Assembly: GCF_024753285.1 (NCBI RefSeq) | Contig: NZ_JANUGW010000034.1 | Location: 1 to 37,446 of the forward strand | Reading direction: 5' to 3' | Length of the DNA stretch: 37,446 nucleotides | Source: Massilia pinisoli | Lineage (GTDB): Bacteria; Pseudomonadota; Gammaproteobacteria; Burkholderiales; Burkholderiaceae_D | In this document: piece after piece, positions 16,611 to 23,661 of the stretch | Position numbering within the stretch: the first letter of the stretch is position 1 | Layout of the letters: each line of letters opens with the position of its first letter | Notes under the pieces: model-generated | Database searches by the model: none | Seen by the model: the letters and a program-made list of their open reading frames with translations, nothing else | Told to the model about the DNA's origin: nothing | Position numbers and translations under genes: made by a program

Positions 16611-17619
16611 GACATTTCTCCACGATTTGGGCGGCCAGCGCGGCATCGATCTGCGCGCCGACGGGGACGACCCACAGCCGCGGGTCGTTGTTGATGTGTT
16701 CAAGTTGCCGACATTTTACTGCATCCTTCTCCGTGACCAGGATGACATCGGCATCCACCGCGCGGAACGGGTCGTCGCGGAAGTCGTGGTGGTCGGGCAG
16801 CGGCAGCTCGGCGACGGTAAGGCCGGCCGTGCGCAGCATGGCAAAGAAGCGCCCCGGATTGCCGATGCCGGCCGCTGCCAGCACGCGTTTCCCGCGCAGC
16901 GCGGACAGCGGGACGCGCTCGTCCGCATCCATCAGGCGCTCCGCGCAGTCGCCCGCGAGACGCATCTGCCACGGCGCCCCGCCCACGGCGGCGGCCAGCG
17001 CCGGGCCGATCTCGGGCGCGTTGACGACGGTGAAATCGCGCCGGCGCGACGGCGCCTCGCGCAGCGGGCCGGCCGGCAAGGTCCAGCCATTGCCCGTGCC
17101 GCGGCCGTCGAACAGGACGATCTCGACGTCGCGCGCGAGCGCGTAGTGCTGCAGGCCGTCGTCCGTGATCAGCACGTCGACGTCGGGATGCAGTTCGAGC
17201 AGGCGGCGCCCGGCCGCGGCGCGCAAGCGGCCGACCACGACGGGACAGCCGGCACGACTCGCGATCAGCAGGGGCTCGTCGCCGACGTCCTGCGCGCGCG
17301 ACGTCGCCAGCACTTCGCGCGGCGCGTCTTCGGCGCCACCGTGGCCGCGCGAGATCACGCCGGGCCGCATGCCGGCCGCGCGCAACTGCTGCGCGAGCCA
17401 GATCGTCAGCGGCGTCTTGCCGGTGCCGCCGATGAAGATATTGCCGACGACGATGACGGGTACCGGCAGGCGTTCCGCCTTCAGGATGCCGGCGCGGTAC
17501 AGGGCGACGCGCAGCGCCGCGAGCAGGCGGAACAACAGGGACAGCGGCCACAGGGCCACGGCCAGCGGCCCGCGCCGGAGCCAGGCGCGGGTGAGTGTCG
17601 ATTCGAGGGAAGATGCCAC
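16591..17619 (-). CDS. lpxK: Tetraacyldisaccharide 4'-kinase
   Basis: A 342-residue inner-membrane enzyme that phosphorylates the 4' position of the lipid A disaccharide. A hydrophobic N-terminal helix (about 18-42) anchors it. The Walker A motif GNIFIGGTGKT lies at 59-69, followed by SRGHGG and the ITDDGLQH motif near 146-153 that carries catalytic residues. Length is usual. The start is GTG; the sequence before it has no clear ribosome-binding site, and the N-terminus ESTLTRAWLRRGPLA aligns with what I recall of relatives. It overlaps the Trm112-like gene downstream by 20 bases and lies 49 bases after exbD. Confidence 0.95.
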   Translation of the reverse strand: MASSLESTLTRAWLRRGPLAVALWPLSLLFRLLAALRVALYRAGILKAERLPVPVIVVGNIFIGGTGKTPLTIWLAQQLRAAGMRPGVISRGHGGAEDAPREVLATSRAQDVGDEPLLIASRAGCPVVVGRLRAAAGRRLLELHPDVDVLITDDGLQHYALARDVEIVLFDGRGTGNGWTLPAGPLREAPSRRRDFTVVNAPEIGPALAAAVGGAPWQMRLAGDCAERLMDADERVPLSALRGKRVLAAAGIGNPGRFFAMLRTAGLTVAELPLPDHHDFRDDPFRAVDADVILVTEKDAVKCRQLEHINNDPRLWVVPVGAQIDAALAAQIVEKCRGRPTA

Positions 17620-17668
17620 TGTCAGGATCAGAAACGCCGCCGCCGCGCATGCGGAACGGCGGCGACGG

Positions 17669-18124
17669 TTACTTCTGGCCGCCCGTCTGCGCGGCGAAGG
17701 TCAGCTTGTCGTAGCCGGCCATGCGCGCCGCTTCCAGCACGTTGATCACCATCTGGTGCATCGCGAACTGGTCGGCGTTGACGATGATCACGGGTTCCTT
17801 GACGGGCGTTGCCAGCGGCTGGCCGTCCGGTCCCGTGCTGGCCGCGCGCTTGAGGTCGTCGGCGAGGCTCGCCACGCCGTGGAAGGCGACGGGCACGTTG
17901 TTCACCGTGTAGTTACCCTTGGCGTCGACCGTGACGTTGATCTCGAACGGCTTCTCGACGGCCTTCTCGGCGTCCGCAGTCGGCAACGTGATCTGCAGTT
18001 CCGTGAACTTGCTGTACGTCGTCGTCACCATGAGGAAGATCAGCACGACCAGCAGCACGTCGATGAACGGGATCAGGTTGATTTCCGGATCCTCGCGTTT
18101 GCGGCCGCGGCGGAAGTCGATCAT
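17669..18124 (-). CDS. exbD: ExbD/TolR-type biopolymer transport protein
   Basis: A 151-residue single-pass inner-membrane protein of the proton-driven ExbB-ExbD motor that energises TonB (or a related system). The single helix is at about 17-36 and contains the essential aspartate D22 in IPFIDVLL. The periplasmic part (40-145) has the expected fold and ends near the peptidoglycan-facing side. The ATG overlaps the exbB stop codon (ATGA), so the two are coupled. No tonB lies beside them; a TonB-dependent receptor is 12 kb away. Confidence 0.93.
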   Translation of the reverse strand: MIDFRRGRKREDPEINLIPFIDVLLVVLIFLMVTTTYSKFTELQITLPTADAEKAVEKPFEINVTVDAKGNYTVNNVPVAFHGVASLADDLKRAASTGPDGQPLATPVKEPVIIVNADQFAMHQMVINVLEAARMAGYDKLTFAAQTGGQK

Positions 18125-18726
18125 TTGCGGGCACCGTGGACGACGTCGACGAATTTCACGGCCTGCAGCTCCATGTCGATGATGAAGCTGTCGACGAGCG
18201 CGCGGAAGTGGCGGTAGAACACGAGCGCGGGCATCGCGATCGCGAGGCCGAAGCCCGTGTTGTACAGCGCCACCGAGATGCCGTGCGCCAGTTGCGCGGG
18301 GTTCGTGCCGCTCGCGTTCTGGGCGCCGAAAATCTCGATCATGCCGACGACGGTGCCGAACAGGCCCATCAGCGGCGCCAGCGACGCGATCGTGCCCAAG
18401 GTCGTCAGGAAGCGCTCCAGCACGTGGGCGACACCCCTGCCCGCCTCTTCGATCGATTCCTTCATCACGTCGCGCGGGGCGTCGACGTTACGCAGCGCGG
18501 CGGCCAGCACGGCGCCCAGCGGGGAGTTCGTCTGCAGCTTGTCGATGATGTCCGGTGTGACTTTGCCGCTGCGATAGACCTGGATCACTTCATCGAGCAG
18601 CTGGCGCGGCAGGATTTTTTCGCGGCGCAGATAGATCAGGCGTTCGATGATCAGGGCCAGGGCAATGATCGAGGCGATCAGCAACAACCAGATGGGCCAG
18701 CCGGCGGCTTGGAGAATGGCGAGCAA
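18121..18726 (-). CDS. exbB: ExbB/TolQ-type proton channel protein
   Basis: A 201-residue inner-membrane protein with three helices (about 12-28, 112-132, 150-172). It forms the proton channel with ExbD. The conserved APLMGLFGTVVGMI segment lies at 117-130. The start is TTG: the frame upstream has no ATG or GTG near, the TTG is six bases behind a good GGAG, and the N-terminus LAILQAAGW matches my recollection of relatives. It is the first gene of the exbB-kdsB operon, with a promoter candidate 47 bases upstream and the repeat array behind it. Confidence 0.93.
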   Translation of the reverse strand: MLAILQAAGWPIWLLLIASIIALALIIERLIYLRREKILPRQLLDEVIQVYRSGKVTPDIIDKLQTNSPLGAVLAAALRNVDAPRDVMKESIEEAGRGVAHVLERFLTTLGTIASLAPLMGLFGTVVGMIEIFGAQNASGTNPAQLAHGISVALYNTGFGLAIAMPALVFYRHFRALVDSFIIDMELQAVKFVDVVHGARK

Positions 18727-18772
18727 ATGGGACTCCTGGATGGGTAAAAAACGATGTACAAGTCAGTTGCGC

Positions 18773-18801
18773 AATGTAACGTGTTGCCCGGATTGCGGCA
18801 A
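18773..18801 (-). promoter_or_regulatory. Candidate sigma-70 promoter of exbB
   Basis: On the minus strand TTGCCG (18796-18801) and TACATT (18773-18778) are separated by exactly 17 bases and lie 47 bases before the TTG start of exbB. Both hexamers match the consensus at four of six positions. The -35 box lies directly next to the first unit of the repeat array. Confidence 0.45.
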
Positions 18802-18812
18802 GTAGAGTTCTG

Positions 18813-18910
18813 CACACTTTCTGTGGATAAAAGTGTGCGCAAGACGGCCTTTCGCATGTAAGGGTCTTGATTCTTAAAGGATATTTTTCCGTGCGTAAAA
18901 ACGCGGCACG
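18813..18910 (+). repeat. Array unit 1
   Basis: TGTGGATAA at 18822-18830, between arms CACACTTT (18813-18820) and AAAGTGTG (18830-18837); then CGCAAG; TTGATT at 18867 (+45); GCGGCA at 18903 (+81) within a GTGCGT/ACGCAC hairpin. The IHF match is imperfect here (TAA with a 5-base spacer). Confidence 0.8.
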
Positions 18911-18970
18911 CACGCTATCGATTTCCACAAAGCAATTTCTTCCGCCAATGGTCGAAAGACGGTCATGTAG

Positions 18971-19073
18971 TTGCCCACAATTTCTGTGGATAAATTTGTG
19001 AGGAATCAGGTTTCCAGGCGGTAAGTTATTGATTTTACTCAGGGAAATTCCCGAGTTCAAAAAATAGGCAGCC
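18971..19073 (+). repeat. Array unit 2
   Basis: TGTGGATAA at 18985-18993, preceded by CACAATTT and followed by AATTTGTG. TTGATT at 19029 (+44) inside an exact IHF consensus match at 19022-19034. TAGGCAGC at 19065 (+80) after six A residues. CCAGGC (19013-19018) and GCCTGG (19071-19076) could pair across the second half. This is the only copy with a 44-base rather than a 45-base offset. Confidence 0.8.
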
Positions 19074-19108
19074 TGGAGTGCGACTACAGCCGAGTTCCCG
19101 CACGTGCG

Positions 19109-19212
19109 TTCTGCACAATTTTTGTGGACAAAATTGTGCGCAAGCGCACTAACCAATGCATAAACGTTTGATTTGTAAGCTAAACATGTCGCCGCCCTAT
19201 TTTTAGGCAGGC
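19109..19212 (+). repeat. Array unit 3
   Basis: TGTGGACAA at 19123-19131 inside perfect 9-bp arms CACAATTTT (19114-19122) and AAAATTGTG (19130-19138). CGCAAG follows. TTGATT at 19168 (+45) in an exact IHF match at 19161-19173. TAGGCAGG at 19204 (+81). A 10-bp inverted repeat GGCAGGCGGG (19206-19215)/CCCGCCTGCC (19232-19241) follows. Confidence 0.8.
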
Positions 19213-19258
19213 GGGACTTATCCCCGTTTCCCCCGCCTGCCCGACGCTGATCCCGGAC

Positions 19259-19362
19259 TTTGCACACAAACTGTGGAAAACGATGTGAGCAAGCGCACGA
19301 TTGCATCCTCAACCCCTTGATTTGAAACACGTTTTGTATTCAAGCCCATTTTTTAGGCAAAC
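19259..19362 (+). repeat. Array unit 4
   Basis: TGTGGAAAA at 19272-19280, CACA upstream, CGATGTGAGCAAG downstream. TTGATT at 19317 (+45) in an exact IHF match CAACCCCTTGATT (19310-19322). TAGGCA at 19354 (+82) in the loop of a CAAGCCC/GGGCTTG hairpin (about 19341-19370). About 150 bp of GC-rich sequence separates it from unit 5. Confidence 0.8.
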
Positions 19363-19510
19363 CGGGCTTGTGCACAAGGCGTTGCCCGGAACGGCCGCTT
19401 GGCGCGGCCTCGGCGGCGCTGCGGTATAGTCGCGTCCTTCGGTTACGCAACCGCTGCCGCGCAAGCTTCGCGGCGGGGCCGTGCCGACGTCGTTGGACGG
19501 TTGTCGGTAT

Positions 19511-19613
19511 TCTTCACATATTTTGTGGAAAAGATTGTGAGCAAGGGCCTTGATCGCACCCAAACCGTTTGAATTTAAACGGGATTTTTTCCGTGCGGAT
19601 TTTTTAGGCAGCG
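19511..19613 (+). repeat. Array unit 5
   Basis: TGTGGAAAA at 19524-19532 with CACATA upstream and GATTGTGAGCAAG downstream. The hexamer is TTGAAT at 19569 (+45), in a CCGTTT/AAACGG inverted repeat; this is the least IHF-like copy. TAGGCAGC at 19605 (+81) follows six T residues. Confidence 0.78.
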
Positions 19614-19660
19614 CGCTAGTCGGCGTCGGGGGCAAGCTCGAGGCGGCGCCAAGCCGCACC

Positions 19661-19764
19661 TGTTCACATAAACTGTGGAAAACGATGTGAGCAAGACCCG
19701 GGACTGCGACCTAAGTCTTTGATTGCTTTAGAAAAACATATGCACGCTGAATTTGGAGGCAGCG
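19661..19764 (+). repeat. Array unit 6
   Basis: TGTGGAAAA at 19674-19682; the stretch CATAAACTGTGG and CGATGTGAGCAAG nearly repeats unit 4. TTGATT at 19719 (+45) in an exact IHF match TAAGTCTTTGATT (19712-19724). GAGGCAGC at 19756 (+82), with CGCTG/CAGCG arms around it. Confidence 0.8.
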
Positions 19765-19776
19765 CACCTTGTTCAC

Positions 19777-19882
19777 TTTCACACACATTCTGTGGATAAG
19801 ATTGTGGCCAAGTACCCGGCGATGCATCCAAGCCATTGATCCATAAGGAAATTAGGTTGCTGCATCGAAATCGAGCAGCAGC
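19777..19882 (+). repeat. Array unit 7
   Basis: TGTGGATAA at 19791-19799 with CACACACATTC upstream and GATTGTGGCCAAG downstream. TTGATC at 19836 (+45); the IHF match at 19829-19841 fails only at the last position. The +81 region reads GAGCAGC and lies in a terminator-like hairpin. Confidence 0.78.
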
Positions 19883-19890
19883 GTTTTATT
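19858..19890 (+). terminator. Terminator-like hairpin at the xseA end of the array
   Basis: TGCTGC (19858-19863) pairs with GCAGCA (19875-19880), with inner TCG/CGA pairs, and is followed by GCGTTTTATT. On the plus strand this resembles a rho-independent terminator for any transcript reading through the array toward xseA. No such transcript is known. Confidence 0.4.
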
Positions 19891-19921
19891 ATAAAAATCA
19901 GGTGTTTACAAAAACTACCTG

Positions 19922-19949
19922 TTGTTTTACCGCAGATGTGTCTTACACT
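19922..19949 (+). promoter_or_regulatory. Candidate promoter of xseA
   Basis: TTGTTT (19922-19927) and TACACT (19944-19949) are 16 bases apart and end 45 bases before the chosen xseA ATG. A TGTGGACAG sequence (19967-19975), one more DnaA-box-like 9-mer, lies in the leader but lacks the other parts of the module. Confidence 0.4.
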
Positions 19950-19994
19950 GCGCCCAACCATGTTTTTGTGGACAGTTCCGCCGAGCCCAACCCT

Positions 19995-21356
19995 ATGTTC
20001 CCCACCGAAGACGCCGATCCGGCCTATGCCGCCCCGCCCGTACTGACCGTCACCGCGCTGAACCAGCAGGTCGCGCGGCTGCTGGAGCGCACGTTTCCCC
20101 TCGTCTGGATCGGCGGCGAGATCTCGAATTTCACGCGCGCGGCAAGCGGCCACTGGTATTTCACGTTGAAGGACGACGCGGCCCAGGTGCGGGCCGTGAT
20201 GTTCCGCGGCCGCGCCCAGTACGCGGGCTTCACGCCGCGCGAAGGCGACAAGGTCGAGGTGCGCGCCCTCGTCACCTTGTACGGCGCGCGGGGCGACTAC
20301 CAGATCAACGTGGAAGCGATCCGCCGGGCCGGCGTGGGCGCGCTGTACGAGGCATTCATGCGCCTGAAGGAAAAGCTCGGCGCCGAAGGCCTGTTCGACG
20401 AAACCCGCAAACGTGCTCTGCCGCTGTTCGCGCGCACGGTGGGCATCGTCACGAGCCCGCAGGCGGCGGCGCTGCGCGACGTGCTCACGGCGCTGAAGCG
20501 GCGCGCGCCGCACGTGCGCATCGTGCTGTATCCGGCCCCCGTGCAGGGACAGCTCGCCGCGCAGAAAATCGCGGAAGCCATCGCCATCGCGTCGCACCGG
20601 CGCGAGGTCGACGTGCTGATCGTATGCCGCGGCGGCGGCTCGATCGAGGACTTGTGGAGTTTTAACGAGGAAGCCGTCGCGCGCGCGCTCGCCGCCTGCT
20701 CGATGCCCGTGATCTCGGGCGTGGGCCACGAGACGGACTTCACCATCGCGGACTTTGCCGCCGACCTGCGCGCCGCCACGCCGACGGCCGCCGCCGAGCT
20801 CGCCGTCACGGCCCGCGCCGACTGGCTCGCGTCGTTGCAGGCCGATGCCGGGGACCTGCGCCGGGCGATGAGCCGCGTGCTGTCCGACGCGAGCCAGGGC
20901 CTGGACAACCTGTCGCGCCGGCTGTTGAGCCCATCGAGCCAGATCGCCCACCAGCGCCTGAAACTTCTCGGCATGGCCAGCACTCTCACGCATGCCGTGC
21001 GCGCACCCGTGAACCGCCACGGGCTGTTGCTGGCGCAGTTGCAGCAGCGCTGGGCCCGCCATCGTCCGGACTGGAGCGGCCTGCGCACGCGGCTGGAATC
21101 GGACCGCCGCCACCTGACGGCCAGCGTGGCGAACGGGTTGCGCGCGCGGCGCGAGGCGCTGCATGCGCTGGCGGCGCAGCTCGAATTGCTGAATCCGCAG
21201 CGGACGCTGGAACGCGGCTATGCGATCGTCAGCAATGCGAAAGGCAAGGTGCTCCATGCGCCGGGACAGATCAAGCCGCGCGACGTGCTGCGCATCCGCC
21301 TGGCAGAAGGCAGTGCCGAAGTCAGCGTCGCCGGCGTGCAAGACGTACTGGAATGA
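19995..21356 (+). CDS. xseA: Exodeoxyribonuclease VII large subunit
   Basis: A 453-residue subunit of exonuclease VII, which degrades single-stranded DNA to oligonucleotides with XseB. Near residue 20 the family start PVLTVTALNQQVARLLE is seen, then the OB-fold (FPLVWIGGEISNFTRAASGHWYFTLKDD region), the catalytic core with VGIVTSPQAAALRDV, VCRGGGSIEDLWSFNEE and PVISGVGHETDFTIADF, then the long coiled-coil and a C-terminal segment ending in RTLERGYAIV. Start choice is uncertain: no clear ribosome-binding site precedes the ATG, and an in-frame GTG at 19968 would add nine residues. The candidate promoter favours the ATG. xseB is not in the window. Confidence 0.95.
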   Translation: MFPTEDADPAYAAPPVLTVTALNQQVARLLERTFPLVWIGGEISNFTRAASGHWYFTLKDDAAQVRAVMFRGRAQYAGFTPREGDKVEVRALVTLYGARGDYQINVEAIRRAGVGALYEAFMRLKEKLGAEGLFDETRKRALPLFARTVGIVTSPQAAALRDVLTALKRRAPHVRIVLYPAPVQGQLAAQKIAEAIAIASHRREVDVLIVCRGGGSIEDLWSFNEEAVARALAACSMPVISGVGHETDFTIADFAADLRAATPTAAAELAVTARADWLASLQADAGDLRRAMSRVLSDASQGLDNLSRRLLSPSSQIAHQRLKLLGMASTLTHAVRAPVNRHGLLLAQLQQRWARHRPDWSGLRTRLESDRRHLTASVANGLRARREALHALAAQLELLNPQRTLERGYAIVSNAKGKVLHAPGQIKPRDVLRIRLAEGSAEVSVAGVQDVLE

Positions 21357-21383
21357 CAATATAGTGGTTTCGCAAAGTCATAT

Positions 21384-21412
21384 CTGCAACGATCGGCTAA
21401 CCAGTTTAGAAT
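21384..21412 (+). promoter_or_regulatory. Candidate promoter of sodB
   Basis: CTGCAA (21384-21389) and TAGAAT (21407-21412) are 17 bases apart in the 124-bp gap between xseA and sodB. The -10 is good, the -35 weak. It suggests that sodB is transcribed on its own. Confidence 0.35.
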
Positions 21413-21480
21413 AAGCGCCCGAATTGCTGTACCGCAGAGACTTCGAGAAAGTCTCCCGTCAACTCACTAAGGAACAAGAC

Positions 21481-22059
21481 ATGGAACATACCCTGCCGCC
21501 ACTGCCGTACGCTAAGGACGCCCTGCAGCCGCACATCTCGGCCGAGACGCTGGAATACCACTACGGCAAGCACCACCAGGCCTACGTCACGAACCTGAAC
21601 AACCTGATCAAGGGCACCGAGTTCGAAAACCTGTCGCTGGAAGAGATCATCAAGAAATCGCAGGGCGGCGTGTTCAACAACTCGGCCCAGGTGTGGAACC
21701 ACACCTTCTTCTGGAACTGCATGGCCCCGAACGCCGGCGGCGCGCCGACCGGCCCGGTCGCCGATGCGATCAACGCCAAGTGGGGTTCGTTCGACAAGTT
21801 CAAGGAAGAGTTCCAGAAATCGGCCGTCGGCAACTTCGGTTCGGGCTGGACCTGGCTGGTCAAGAAGCCGGACGGTACCGTCGACATCGTCAACACGTCG
21901 AACGCCGCCACCCCGCTGACGACCGAGAACAAGCCGCTGCTGACCTGCGACGTCTGGGAACACGCCTACTACATCGACTACCGCAATGCCCGTCCGAAGT
22001 TCGTCGAGGCATGGTGGAACGTCGTCAACTGGGGCTTCGTGAACCAGAATTTCGCGTAA
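21481..22059 (+). CDS. sodB: Superoxide dismutase, iron type
   Basis: A 192-residue cytoplasmic superoxide dismutase of the Fe/Mn family. Metal ligands are H27 (YHYGKHH), H74 (WNHTFFW), D157 and H161 (DVWEHAYY). Q70 in NNSAQVWNH lies in the N-terminal-half position typical of Fe-SOD; Mn enzymes carry glutamine later in the chain. Length is normal. The ATG is preceded by AAGGAAC. Codon use is that of a highly expressed gene (mostly C-ending and AAG). A strong terminator follows. Confidence 0.97.
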   Translation: MEHTLPPLPYAKDALQPHISAETLEYHYGKHHQAYVTNLNNLIKGTEFENLSLEEIIKKSQGGVFNNSAQVWNHTFFWNCMAPNAGGAPTGPVADAINAKWGSFDKFKEEFQKSAVGNFGSGWTWLVKKPDGTVDIVNTSNAATPLTTENKPLLTCDVWEHAYYIDYRNARPKFVEAWWNVVNWGFVNQNFA

Positions 22060-22081
22060 TCCGCGTCCCCGCCTGACCCGC

Positions 22082-22111
22082 ACGGCCCGCCTCGCGCGGG
22101 CCGTTTCTTTT
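22082..22111 (+). terminator. Rho-independent terminator of sodB
   Basis: ACGGCCCG (22082-22089) and CGGGCCGT (22097-22104) form an 8-bp stem followed by TTCTTTT. A second GC hairpin, CCGCCGC/GCGGCGG (22120-22136), follows before the end of the convergent symporter gene but has no T-run. Confidence 0.9.
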
Positions 22112-22149
22112 GGGATCAGCCGCCGCGACGCGGCGGTGATTCGGACGAG

Positions 22150-23661
22150 TTACAGCAGATCGGGCGTACCTGCCGGGTCGAGTTCGGCCGTTTTTCGAGC
22201 GCTCAGCACGCCTTGCACGACGACGGCCGTGACGACGTTGACGACGAGTGCCGCGAGGCCGGTGTACATGGCAATGCTGGTGTCGCCGATGACGAACGTG
22301 TGTACCGGTTTGATGCCATCAGAAAATGCCAGCCAGCTTCCCGTCGACAGGCCCACCGCCCATCCAGCCAGCAGGGCCTGTGCACGGAACCACCGGACGA
22401 ACAGGCCAAACACGACGGCGGGAAACGTCTGCAGTATCCATACGCCACCGAGCAATTGCAGGTCGAGTGCGAACTTCGTCGGCAACATCAGGATGAACAC
22501 CAGCGCGCCGAACTTGACGACGAGCGAAACGATCTTGGCGACTTTTTCTTCTCCCGCTGGCGTTACATTCGGATTCACATAAGGTTTCCAGAAATTCCTG
22601 GTGAACAGGTTCGATGCACCGATCGACATGACGGCGGCAGGCACCAGCGCCCCGATTGCGATCGCCGCAAAGGCAAAGCCGCTGAACCAGCTTGGGAAGA
22701 GCGTATTGAACAGCGCCGGGACGACGTCGTTATTGCTTTTGACGGTCAGCTTTGCCGCATAGGCCATGAATCCGAGCAGCGCGATCAGTCCGAGCAGGAT
22801 AGTGTAGGCCGGAAGAAATACCGCGTTCTTGCGAATCGTATCGCCATCTTTTGCCGCAAAAATGCCGGTCAGCGTATGCGGATACATGAACGCCGCGAGA
22901 GCCGACCCGAGTGCGAGCGTCGCAAACGGCAGAATCTGTTGCGATTTCAGCGTCAATCCGGTTGTCCCGCCCTTTACGGCAAAAGCCGAAGCAGCGGACG
23001 AAAACACGGCGCCATATCCGCCAAGCTTGCTGGGAACAATAACGACCGCCACCAGCACGACGATATAGATCATGACGTCTTTGACGAACGCGATCAGGGC
23101 AGGTGCGCGCAAACCCGCTGCATAGGTGTAGAGCGCGAGGATAAGGAAGGCTGCGGCGATCGGGAGTTCCCCGGTCAGTCCGAGCGCCTTGATGACGACT
23201 TCCATGCCGATCAGCTGCAGCGCGATGTAGGGCATGGTGGCAATCACGCCCGTCAGCGCGACGGCCAGCTCCAGGGGACGGGAACCGTAGCGGCCGTACA
23301 CGACGTCGGCGGCCGTGACGTAGCCATTTTTCTGCGCGACGCGCCACAGCGCCGGCATGATCATGAAAACGATCGGATAGACGAGAATCGTGTACGGCAG
23401 CGCGAAGAACCCATATGCACCGACCGCGTAAACCAGTGCGGGTACGGCAATGACGGTATATGCGGTATAGAAATCACCGCCGACCAGAAACCAGGTAATC
23501 CATGTTCCGAAATTGCGGCCACCCAGGCCCCATTCCTCGAGATCGGTTTCCTTGCTCGCCTCGCCGCGCTGCCAACGGGAGGCCACGAAGCCGAGTATCG
23601 TTACCAGGATGAAAAAGAAAACGAATACGGCGAGGGCCGTCCAATCGATCTGTTTCTCCAT
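22150..23661 (-). CDS. Sodium:solute symporter, MctP-like monocarboxylate transporter
   Basis: A 503-residue inner-membrane protein with about 13 helices of the solute:sodium symporter family. Near the N-terminus a helix at 10-28 is followed by the conserved GGRNFGTWITWFLVGGDFYTAYT region; later segments LGSALAAFMYPHTLTGIFAAKDG and the GALVPAAVMSIGASNLFTRNFWKP motif are those of the MctP/acetate-permease branch. The pairing with a DUF3311 gene is typical of MctP, which imports lactate, pyruvate or similar acids; substrate is inferred. The ATG follows GAGAGGAATA and overlaps the DUF3311 stop by one base (TAATG). Codon use has more A/T in third positions than neighbouring genes. Confidence 0.9.
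   Translation of the reverse strand: MEKQIDWTALAVFVFFFILVTILGFVASRWQRGEASKETDLEEWGLGGRNFGTWITWFLVGGDFYTAYTVIAVPALVYAVGAYGFFALPYTILVYPIVFMIMPALWRVAQKNGYVTAADVVYGRYGSRPLELAVALTGVIATMPYIALQLIGMEVVIKALGLTGELPIAAAFLILALYTYAAGLRAPALIAFVKDVMIYIVVLVAVVIVPSKLGGYGAVFSSAASAFAVKGGTTGLTLKSQQILPFATLALGSALAAFMYPHTLTGIFAAKDGDTIRKNAVFLPAYTILLGLIALLGFMAYAAKLTVKSNNDVVPALFNTLFPSWFSGFAFAAIAIGALVPAAVMSIGASNLFTRNFWKPYVNPNVTPAGEEKVAKIVSLVVKFGALVFILMLPTKFALDLQLLGGVWILQTFPAVVFGLFVRWFRAQALLAGWAVGLSTGSWLAFSDGIKPVHTFVIGDTSIAMYTGLAALVVNVVTAVVVQGVLSARKTAELDPAGTPDLL

Larger units (their letters stand above)
18811..19882 (+). repeat. Array of seven DnaA-box/IHF-type modules between exbB and xseA
   Basis: Seven direct, imperfect copies of a module about 100 bp long. 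Measured from the first base of the 9-mer TGTGGAtAA (0), each copy has CACA near -9, a second TGTG with GCAA near +12, a TTGATT-type hexamer at +44 or +45, and an AGGCA-type motif near +81. The 9-mer is the exact DnaA-box consensus in copies 1, 2 and 7 and one base off in copies 3-6. The hexamer falls in the IHF consensus YAANNNNTTGATW exactly in copies 2, 3, 4 and 6, and with one mismatch in copy 7. Sequence between modules (14 to about 150 bp) is not conserved. Start-to-start distances are 163, 138, 149, 252, 150 and 117 bp. No protein gene is credible here. Identification as DnaA and IHF sites is inference from consensus matching. Confidence 0.85.

Noticed and set aside
18590..19659. Open frames of 246 and 116 codons on the minus strand across the array
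   Set aside because: They cross repeat units, lack ribosome-binding sites and domains, and have poor codon bias; the repeated words (for example AHNFVHK-like) come from the DNA repeats.
18811..19882. CRISPR array
   Set aside because: Units are about 100 bp with internal variation and unequal gaps; no short identical repeats with uniform spacers and no cas genes.
22120..22136. Terminator of the symporter gene
   Set aside because: The GC hairpin has no T-run on the minus strand.
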